From contig JAAOOA010000060.1 in assembly GCA_012861695.1 (NCBI GenBank), positions 18,142,472 through 18,206,471 on the forward strand: 64,000 nucleotides of DNA. Direction: 5' to 3'. Made by a program: the position numbers and the translations under genes. This DNA is from Trematomus loennbergii. Its lineage: Eukaryota > Chordata > Actinopteri > Perciformes > Nototheniidae. Positions 53,344-64,000 of the stretch are shown here, piece after piece (position 1 is the stretch's first letter; each line of letters begins with the position of its first letter). The notes under the pieces are model-generated. The model did not search any database. It had not been told where the DNA came from and worked only from the letters and a program-made list of their open reading frames with translations.

Positions 53344-56300
53344 CTATAGCTTGTTGTTTTGTCTTAGACCCACAAGAAACAAAGCTAATTTTAGCTAATT
53401 TTTGAAGAAATGACAGCTGGTACAGCTGCTTGATTGGTGTTATATAACTGCTTTACCAGAACAACTCTCAAGCATCACAAATCACTTTGCTGACCAACAC
53501 AATTTGATAATAACAAACCTCCAGGTCACACTTACAGAGAACAACAGAAAACCTTTGAGATTTGAGATGAGTCATATAGTATGCTACATTAGTTTAACCT
53601 TGCATAATTAACATATAATTGTGAATGGATATTACCCTACTCAGGATAAAAAAAAACATAATTTAACTAAAAGTCCTCAAAATAACTCACAATCAGAGAC
53701 AGCTGAGACAGACATCCATGGAGTTTAAAAGCTAGTTGGAATCTTACTTATCTTATTCGCTGTATCCTGCTAGACACACGTGACAGCAAATTATAACTGT
53801 GAAATAAGAGCATAAATGAACAAAAATATGTCTGCAAAACTATATATCACTGCATATTGTATTGTTCAAGAAAATGTGAGCAGGTATATTCTGAAAAAGA
53901 GAATAGTTCACTCTCAAAAAGGAACAGGACAAGTAAATATGTTATACTAAGCTCAGAAAGTTATATGGAAATGCAGAGTTTGATGTCAATTATCAATGGG
54001 TTTGGTAGTGTTATCCCTCTTTTCATATTACAGGGTCATTTGTTGAAATGTACATATCAAAAGCATCTCATGTAATGGAGCTTTTGAAAATGTGAAAATC
54101 AGGAGCAGCCGCCACTGATGTCTTAATGGACCATAGGGGCCTTTACTTAGGGAGCTTACTGACGTTTCATCCCTTCTTCTTTATACTTTAATATCAGACA
54201 GAATAACACTTTTAACCCAAACATAAAACCACAAAGCACCACTGGCTATGTTTATTTTATCTTCTCAGTACACATTAAACCATTAGGCATTACAGACCAT
54301 GTTCAAACAAAAATTGAGGAAAAGATGACTCATAAAACAAGGTATAATGTTGCTTCCTAAATAAGGCATCATAACTTATTGACCCAGGCAGTGTCAGAAT
54401 GGACAGGAATAACCTCTTCAAAAATCACAAATTTGATTCCCTGATAAAAATAAAATATATTTAGTTTATATGAATGCCTTTCAATTAATTACTTATGAAT
54501 GCCCTGTGTATTCCGTAATTGCAGAATTTTCAAAGGACCACAATTCTGCAGTCCAAAATAATATGCACTCTAGAGACAGTAAATTGCTGGGCATGGTGTG
54601 CATGCTCTCATCTAGAATGATGCCAGAGACGACACATCTTTAATGAGAGCAACGATGTGCTTGGTGTGGGAGAGCATACTGGCAGACTCCTCCTGGGGCC
54701 TCGTCGTTCTTTTTCTTGGCTGCAACCTTGCTTTTAAGTAAAAAGTTCTAAATCAAATTGCTTTATTTTAACTTTGTGAGAACACAGATTATGCAGGATC
54801 TAACGGCTTTCACTTGCTTTGTGATCTCCATCCATGTCATATTATTGGGAGGTTCAAACGTAGTATTGTGTCTGTAACATTGGTTGCAAATGAAAATATG
54901 AGCAGTATGAATGGTTTAAATCTGAACACTTATCTTTAAATCACAAATGTGTGGAAGACTCGGGACGGAAACCTGTTTTACTGGACTGTGTTCACTTATC
55001 ACAGACAGGACGGGATGAAATTCAAACTCACAATCTCAACAACATACGTGGGCAATAAGGAAATTATGGTTAGGTTGAAACGGCACTAGATTCCTAAGAA
55101 CTGTAGAAAAATATGCATACAGTGCGAAGAAACCCACACATAAGCGTAGGCTGTTTCAAGTACAGGTTTACAAGTTATCTATACTTTAAGTGTAAGAACA
55201 GAGACAAAAATTGAAAACCCAAGTTTCTAATTCTAGCTGGTTGATACTTGTATTGGATGCCAATGTTACCTTGCCTCCCAATATCACACACATGAGTCTA
55301 CCATCGGAGCATAGATCCCTTAACTGATCACATATTACAGTTGCCTTAAAGACTTGTGTAACTTTACAACTGACATTTTTCTTATTATGGAGCTGACTAA
55401 TAACTAATGCATTTATTCTCCGCTGTCAACGCATTAGTTATTTCAAACAGTTACTTACATGTAAATCGTTTGACAATACGATGACATGCTTACAACTAAG
55501 GAGCAAACATCAATGCACTGTAATCTATCTATGTGTAGGCTTTTGTTCTGGCTCAGGAGAAGGTCACTTTTAACAGGGCCATATACACCATGACAACAGA
55601 GTAATCCCATCAGTGTGCATCAGCCTGCAGGGTGTATCTGCAGGCTTCTCAGCGCTGGAACACTCCACATTGATTGCTGTCCATGAGCAAATCCTGGTGT
55701 CACAGCAAGTAGAACAGTGTGATATCACCTTTGTGGTTTGAGGGGCAAAAAAAGAACCCCAAAACGATCAATATTAACAAAACTGTGTTCATTGTACTTT
55801 TAAACTGCAGATATATTGTTGTCTTCATCAAAATAGATTTTCTCCATCTTTATTTATGATTCCCTTCAGGCCAAAACATACCTTAAGGATAACTGTAAGC
55901 AGTACGTCATTTCAGATGCATGTGCTCATCATGTGTTGTGTATGTTTTGGTTGAGTAATCACTTTACTATTCATCTAGTCTCGCCTTAAGTAAAAGTTAA
56001 GCTAACTCGTGGGCTGCCTGTAGTAAGAGAATGCAAACAGGATTTAATGAAATGAAGGAGACATGCAATGTCTTTGGTGCATGTCAGAAGAGGACATCAA
56101 TTATTATTTTGCTCATACAGAAATCCTATGCATTCATATTTTAGAGCAAGCAAATGACAGAGAACTCCTTCAAAACTTAATTGTCTTTTGTAAATCTCTT
56201 TCAAATAAGAAAGAAAGCATACTTATAGTTCTTTCTTGTCATGTCCTGCAAAGTTAATTCAAATTCAAATGAGGCCTTTCAACTCTCTAAATTAAACTGC

Positions 56301-59300
56301 AGTATTTAATAAACAAACTCATCAGCATGCACCCAAAGTGTGTATATGTAGCATCCAATAATGAAATATTAAGTTCCCTCATCTATACGCTTGAGTGTTC
56401 TTGTCTTAATTGCAATGAACACAAGCGTGAAGTCAAGGAGAGGAAAGAAAAATGTGTGACAGTTGTGTGATTTTCTGAAAATAAACATATAAAGGTGATC
56501 TCTGTGACATTGTCGCAAAGGCAACATTAAAGCAACATCAACACCTTTCTGTCTTTCTTCTTCATAATACAAGGACACACAGTAAAAGCGCAGATAAAAG
56601 CATAGCTGTGACCTAAAAGATCAGAGAAAGTGAAATAATCTTAGATGCGCACTGGCGCCAGACTATGTTTACACAAAGTTTGAGACTCTGTATGTTGTAC
56701 TATATCTGATATTTGAGAACCTTAATAATCATTTGGTTAAAACATTAGAAATGAGGCTCAACAAACCCGAAGCGTGACTGAGCTACTTATTGTAATAGAA
56801 TGCAAACCGGATTTTAGATTTTGACGTTTTGCATGTATAGTCAGTGGCCTGAAAATATGTAGACCTGCAACATATAATAATGTAATGCTACCAATGAAAT
56901 AATCATATAAGGATGGTGACAATGTGGTGTTAATTTACTGCAAATCAGATTGTTTGAGGACACAGTTAAATCCCCGGACCTCATATAGTCATATAAAGCT
57001 ATTCATGATATGATATTTGGACAGTGTAAAAAGCAAAGAACACATTCATGCTGTTTCATGCAGTGGCCACTATTCATATTTGGTAAAGGAAAACTATTAT
57101 GTATCCCCTTTAAAACCCCACTGCGAAGCCGAATTACCAAAAAGATAACCATGGAACATCAATACCTGATTCCTAAGTGCACCGTCAAATATCTCTGCTA
57201 AGCACCTGCTGCCTCAAAGGTGGATGGAACAGATGTCCTGCATATTCCTAACACACTTGATATACTTTATGTAAGCCATCTCTGCATCACGTTGGTTTTA
57301 ACCAGTGTTGTTAGGTTGCACATGGCTTGCAGGGATGAGTTAAAAATACAAAGCAGCTCTCATTTTAAAAGAAGGCCAAGAGATAAAAGTGCTCCATCAC
57401 AGTGTAATTTAAAGTCAGGTGGAGCAACCTATTCATCTTCGCTCTCACTGATGAATCCCCAGATTTGCGGCAGCAACAGGCATAACCATATTATCTTTTC
57501 ATTCTCCGGCTAACGTGATGTATTACTGAGGCAAGGGCCAGTAACTGAGCCCAGTGTGTTTCATGAAGAATGAAATATGTTTTATTTTGTTCTGTGATTA
57601 TGGTAAAGATATAATTCTGGGAACATTATATGTAGGGAACATCATGTGGTTTTACCCAAATAGTTCCACAGGCATGACTGTATAGCTAGAGTGCATAAAA
57701 TAAGCATCACATACAACAATGTCAACTTCATTGGATACATGCTAAATGTATCTAAATGCTATGTTACATTCTATATGATTTGTGCATTATTCAGGGGAAG
57801 TCTTTACTGGATGAAAATGTGATTCCTGATTAAACTGTGTGCATATTCCAACTATCCAAAAAGTTATTTTAAAGAAATGTTTCAATATTTGTCCCCACAT
57901 GTTTTATATTTTACTCTAGTTGTGGCTTTGCTTTCATGTCTTCCCCTTTGTTCAGCAGCTTTTCTGTTGATAAACTTTTTATTTGTATGTTATGTTTTAT
58001 AAATAAGCACAGTTTGGACACTGCTTTCTCCCTCATTAGCCACATATTATGTGTTGGTTATACCTTTATCAGCTTCTTTGAACTAACTCACAGAGGTTCT
58101 GGAGGTGTTATGTATTCAACACTTATAGAGTAGACACTTTCCCCAATTACAGGGCGTGATGATTTAAAAACAATATTCTGCAAATGGAGAATATACACAA
58201 TTTGTCTCTTGTCCGATGCAGTAAAAAAGGTTAAGTTGATGAAATTAATGACATTTCTAGCATGTGCTGTTATGTGTTAGTGGCAATAAGAGCAGCACAT
58301 ATGAAAAGTTATCAGAAAACCTCCCACACATCTGATCCGACAGTTTTGCCATGGAATATCAAACAATACCAAAAAACTTTTGGACCAAGAAAAAAAGACT
58401 TGTCTTGATCTGAGAACAGCTGTCATACACTCCCTGTGTGACTGTCACGACACAGGGGCATAGAGGGTGATAGAAGTGCTTGAGGTGTTAATGATAATGG
58501 CTTCATATCAAAAAGGGGTGAAAAAACATACAAGCTAAGAGTGCTGAATCCAGATTAACTTTTACATTATCATGAGATACAACCACAGTGGTTATTGATT
58601 TTGCATATTATTAAAACACTTGAATGTCAAATATATACATATATGTATCCTTTGTGTTATGTGTTTTTATCCCTTGGAAATATAACCAAAAAACAGGAGT
58701 CACACTACAACTGTGTCAACTTAGTAAGATAACACTTAAACGTCTCAGATAGAAAGTGTGGGTTTAGAGAGAACGTTCAAGGTACAAACAAATACAAATA
58801 AAAGCATTCTCAAATTGTCTCTGTCATGTTCAACAGGGGCAAGAAAAAGCTTAAAAAAAACTGTTCTGGTCCTAACCTTAACCCTAACATTTGATTTACT
58901 ATGACATTAAAAATGGCTGTCTAAATAACCAGTAAGGCAATAAGCACACTGAAAACATAATACACCTTAGATTCACAGTAGTGTATAAATTAGGTGAGAT
59001 GCAAACTGACAAAATGTATTTATTTACAGAATATTATTTTGTATGAACCGGCTTTCAGAGGCTGATTAAATCAATGTGAGTACAATGTTTCCAATATCCC
59101 CTTAAGAAACACGCCATCCTACTGCAGAGCAAAGATAGCAGCTACACAGTTATGCTAATAACAGTCAAGATTTATTGAGCCAAGCATCGGACTTGACGTG
59201 ATGTTCAGAATGTTTAAATCCGGACCACAGAAGGACGACCAATATAGATTAGCATTGTTCTATTTTGGGAAATATCTGGCAATTTCCCTTTCAATCAATA

Positions 59301-62300
59301 TACAACAACACGTATTTTTACTCTGTTGGATAACGTAATCTAAGGCACTGAGATTTACATGTTACTTTTGTATCCTACAAGCTTTGTATATACAGTAGAG
59401 ACCTTTTTCAATATTTGTAATTGATAACAAGGAAAGTACCAACATATTCAAATGTAGACATAAAATGGATAAAAACAAGGACCAAATATCCGTAGCAGCC
59501 TAAGAGGACATATACAAATAGGAATTTAGGGCTTTGCTTTGACAGCAGCTTCTTCGAGAATGTTCTAAAAACCATGTCAGGAAAAAGAAGAAACGAGCTT
59601 GTTCGACCTTTACCATTCATCAATCACAGTATGTCTCGGGCTCAGCTTCCTTACAAGTTGATCCACTTCCTTTGTCTGTCTTCTAACAAGGTGCAAAAGT
59701 GTGGATGTAACTTGTAAAATTCTACCTTTTTTGAGCCCATCGTATTTTAGGTGAACAAAAAGGAATCTCCCACAGGGAAAAGCAACTATATCAAGAAAAT
59801 GTTCCTGTAAGTGGGGGCCACAGCTGCTCTTTATAATTTTAAAGAGGTGTGGAACATATTTTTAATTACAGATCACTTCCAGAGGAAACCATGTGTGGCA
59901 GAAAATGCTCCCTTGAAAGCCTTGTAAATAACTAAAGGCAAGTTCTCTAATTAAACAAGAAGTGGCTCTCATGCAATAAGCATGATGCCCTCTTTTATCC
60001 CTCAGCCTTTTAAGAGAAAGTGTGCCTTGAAGTTAGAAGTATTTTTCTAAAAATGTGCTTTGAAAACTGTGGAAACATGGACATGTATTAATAAATGCCC
60101 ACTTAAAGCTCAACAAAAGTCAGCATAACCCTCGGGTCATTTGCAAAGCACTTGGCTTTTAAGTTTCAGTTAAATTATAGATGGTGCAAAAAGGTGTTCA
60201 CAGCAAGAATCAGAGTAAACTGATAGACCCAATATGGATCACAGTGTCTATTCAGACAATCCACCCACACCTTCTCTTTTGCATTACAGTTCATTGCATA
60301 CAAAAAGGTGTATTTTATGTATGCAAAACCCAGAGTGCAAAACTGACATTACAGATGTTCTGGAAGTCTGCTTTTGAGTCACCGCAATGAAAGACAGACG
60401 CTCAGTATTGACCTACTTTATAGTATTAGGATAGCTGGGGAAAAAATGGGTATACAAGAAAAGCCATCTCAGTGATGTCAAGAGAAAACTGACCTCATTC
60501 ATAAAAGATTGACACAAAACATTTTACATGATTCATCGATAATTATTAGAAATGTGTGTAAGGTCAGGGTTATTTTGTGCAAAATGAATATGACATTACA
60601 AAGTATAATACATAACTAAGTACATTAATGTGTAAACGATGCAATTATTTCCGCGTGGACATACCTTTACTAAAACCTAATCAAATCTATGTTTTGCTAT
60701 ATGACACATAATGACATTTAAAGCAGACCAAAATGTTGACTGAAGGTGCGGTTTCATAAAAATGAGGGTCCTAATTTGCTTGTAAACCACCTTGCATTAC
60801 AAATCAGATATAGTCTTCTCTACCCATCATTCAAAAAAAAAAAAATCATAATGAAGACTCAAAGAGGCAATCATCCCAACTGCTTATTACAACAGACTTG
60901 TAAGCTTCTAGCAATTGCCCATAGATTGTGCCCATCCTGTTATTGTCCGCAGAACAAGAGGTGAGATGATGGCATTGACTGCAGAGGAATAGACGGACAG
61001 GCGGATAGATATAGCAGAAAGATAAGATCTTATCAATAGAGAGATGATTTGTCTGTTGTTTAGAAGACAAAATGCAGTGTGCTGTGGGGTACAATGGCAT
61101 CTGGTTGACTGCACAGCTTGTGTGAAACTCTGAAAGGCACATAATTGAAATTTATATTGTTCATCTTTTTATGTTATTGCACCTATTACAGACATCTGAT
61201 AGAAAACTCTGGGCATGGTAGAGCCCATTGTGTGAAGAAGAGTGTTCTCATTTTTGTTTCACGGCTCTGCGTTCATGCTGACTCTGAAAAATACAACATT
61301 TACTGTGGTGCCTTTTTTTAAGAGAGGAATTAAGGTAGAAGGTTGAAGAGGTAGCTCTTGTGAATTATGGTGCAGACCTTGACCAAGACTCATTGCTGAC
61401 ATGGTCCCAGAGCAGAACGGTGTTTGCACCTCTATTACTTTTACTGCGTGGTCATTGTTGGAATATGCGTTCGTTAAATAAATGATTAACTTGTTTGCGG
61501 CACATAAAAAACAAAAAGAAAAACTTCAGTCCCACAATTTGTTTTGATATATGTTGTGGAAGGGAAGGAACATTGTGCATAAGCCTGTTATTCTGGGTAA
61601 CATAACATCTATTGAAGTTACAAGGACTGCATTGAATATGCTAGCATTTAGCATAATAAACCAATTTGGTATTAACTGACTTTGCAGAGGGAGGGCTTTG
61701 GCTGAATGGCCAGCCTGCTCAGATGGGCCATTAGAGACAATGACTCATCCATTAAACATTGCAAATCAAAAACACAAAGACCATAGTTTAATCTGTTTTT
61801 ATAATCCTCAAATTCAGCAGCAGAGTGACTGGCTGTCAGTGGGCAAAAAAGGTCAGAAATTCCAGACAATGGATGCAGTACATTGACAAAAGGTGATTTT
61901 AATTAGAATATGGCTCAAAGCAATGAGCACCTTTGAATGAGTTATTAGGGCATAATGTTTATTAATGTGTTTGTATTCTGGCTCAAACAGCACATCATGC
62001 ACAATGATTGTTATGTCAAACAGAGACAGACAGCTGGAAGCCTCTTGAGACCATATTCTTCATCCACAGCACAGACTAGTGGAGAGGAGCTGAGGGTTAT
62101 ACTCAAAAAGGTGAATGTACAAACTGTAGAATAAAGCAAATGCAAATCTATTTAAACAACTAAATAATAGATGCAAAAAGAACAGCCATCTTATAACACA
62201 CATACTCTATGCAAGATAAACTGATGGCTTAATAGTTATATTGTATAGTAATGTGTCAACATGAACACATATAGGGTTGTGTCCTCCAATTTTGGATGCA

Positions 62301-63775
62301 TGTATCCATATGAATTCATTCTCAGATTTGGATGATTTGATGTTTAAGTCATTTTTGAATGGCGCAGTGTTCCATCACACTTACCCAGAGACGAAAGCTG
62401 AATCAGGCATTCTGCCAGCGTTCGCACTGAACCAGATGACTGACTCCCATCTAATGGAAGCATTCCTTTCAAAACAAACTCAATATGCACCCTTCCTCTG
62501 GGACCCCCTCCATACACAAAAGAAAGAAATAGCTGGCTAAAATCTGAAGGGGTACCATTCAGGTCCCCTTCGATTGAATCTAAAGTCTGATAGACTCTGA
62601 CAGGCTGTATATTTTTTTACTTTAGACTTGGCCCAAGCATGGCCGATTGATATCCACTGAATATAATACTGGCAGGAAACGCTATTCTAAATCCCTGTAA
62701 GGATTGTGATGGAGTGTCTAAACAACAAGTAACCAAATGAGATTCATGAGAACCTCAGACTCACCAATGCACAACCCTGACTCTGAAATGATCTTTCATG
62801 AGAATAATATGAAAGGGAATAACTGTCAACACACTGACTATAATTCATCTACATCAGTTGGTCCAAACTGCCTGTTGTCTAATGCTTATGTTCATTTAAC
62901 AACACTTAGTTGCCTATTTGGTGCATCGTTGTACACTGTCACCCTAACTCTGACCTCATCCAAACTTTTAAATCTACTTTATATGCAAAATGTGACTCTA
63001 GCGTACTGCAATAAAACATTGTCATCCAGCAAAAACATGTAAGTTAATAAACAAGCACATTCAGACGTAATGTAACTGTACTCTGGAGTCATCTTGCATT
63101 CACTGCTGAATTCAAATGTATTAAAATAATCATAATCCAGTTAAAAATACCCCAAATGATTAAACTACACCTATTAACAGATATGAATGTGTATGATGAT
63201 CAACCTAATGCTGATTACCACTCCCGGAAAACACAGTAGGGTACTATACGTCTGAGCAAGATTAACGCCTACCCATGCACACACCTCAGCTCAAACAGTA
63301 TGTTGCTTACTTTCATCTGACATTCAAATAATTGTAACTTTATAACCCTGTATTAGAAAAAACAGTAATAATTCTCAGTACACTTTCCTAATTGTGGACC
63401 ATGATTATATGTACGTTTAAAATAAATACATGGTATTATAGAATGAAAGTATGATGTATCGTTGAAGTAGCCACAAACATTAAATAGCAACCAATAATGT
63501 GTTTTATGCACCAGTGAATCCTTTTTGTATTATACACCTCTATTTTGTTAGCTGAAAAATAGAAATATAATCATCCTGATGAAAATATTACAATTAAAAT
63601 GATTAGTTTTCCTTCCTTTGTCAAACCTAAATTACAAATGGCAGCTGTGACCAAGCACCAAGCATGCCATTGAAACTGTACAAGGGCTGAAATGTGCTTA
63701 TCAAACAGCAAAGCATTGATCATAAAAGCCTGACTGCTGCACTTTCCATGAAACCAACAGTAAAAATATCATCAA

Positions 63776-63815
63776 CATCAGCTGTTTTGTTCATACATCA
63801 GCTGTTTTGTTCATA
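63776..63815 (+). repeat. 20-bp tandem duplication
   Basis: Two identical units of catcagctgttttgttcata stand head to tail. Confidence 0.97.
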
Positions 63816-64000
63816 CAAAAACGTGTTAATCCCCAGTGCTTTCTTAGTAATACTGTTGGTCTCACAACAGATAACTCTCCAGCGCACATATTCAAGTTTA
63901 AATAGTCGTACAGGCTAGTTGCTTCGTTTGGTAATGGCGGTTGGTTCTCATAAATGTCAGCTGTAGAATCCCTATGTAATTCCACTTTAGGGTTGCAGCT

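Larger units (their letters stand above)
52122..64000. other. Gene desert, no gene seen
   Basis: About 12 kb of AT-rich unique-looking DNA. It holds a GGAA/GAAA microsatellite (53310-53343), a telomere-like patch (ctaaccttaaccctaac, about 58873), two short hairpins (55400-55441 and 62546-62571) and a 20-bp tandem duplication near the end (63776-63815). No transposon with both ends was seen. Confidence 0.5.

Noticed and set aside
58870..58892. Interstitial telomeric repeat
   Set aside because: Only about two imperfect ccctaa units are present, which is expected by chance.

Overview
The window looks like a non-coding stretch of a ray-finned (teleost) fish chromosome. It is AT-rich and dominated by non-coding DNA, with long microsatellites, short non-autonomous DNA transposons and a tRNA-derived SINE of the kind common in fish genomes. 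It holds one recognisable protein gene, lrrtm1, on the + strand with its coding region at 7389-8959. The gene encodes a postsynaptic leucine-rich-repeat adhesion protein. In other vertebrates LRRTM1 lies inside a very large intron of CTNNA2 (alpha-N-catenin), on the opposite strand, so most or all of the remaining ~55 kb is probably ctnna2 intron. I could not recognise a ctnna2 exon, so that placement is inference.

Layout. 1-5.9 kb: non-coding, with a Harbinger-like element (1568-2260) and a TTAA-flanked element (4614-5220). 5.97-7.39 kb: polypurine tracts with a run of 20 G, then the probable lrrtm1 promoter and 5' leader, with a possible short leader intron and an upstream ORF overlapping the start codon. 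7.39-8.96 kb: the lrrtm1 coding exon, which as written carries one net frameshift and a second, self-compensating frameshift pair about 125 bases downstream. 8.96-9.6 kb: 3'UTR with three AATAAA signals. 9.6-40.6 kb: a gene desert holding one TTAA-flanked element (24820-25333), fragments of LINE 3' tails and microsatellites. 40.6-46.2 kb: a long TG repeat and a cluster of four short inverted-repeat DNA transposons, three of them almost end to end. 49.8-52.1 kb: a tRNA-derived SINE and a composite hAT-like element with a perfect 8-bp target duplication. 52.1-64 kb: non-coding with no gene I can support.

The most useful observations are the clustered homopolymer indels in lrrtm1 (assembly error or real damage), two inverted copies of one Harbinger-like family 43 kb apart that share a central hairpin and the same broken Myb-like ORF, the transposon insertion cluster at 44.8-46.2 kb, and the polypurine/G-run architecture next to the lrrtm1 promoter. 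I did not find evidence of a previously undescribed multi-gene system.
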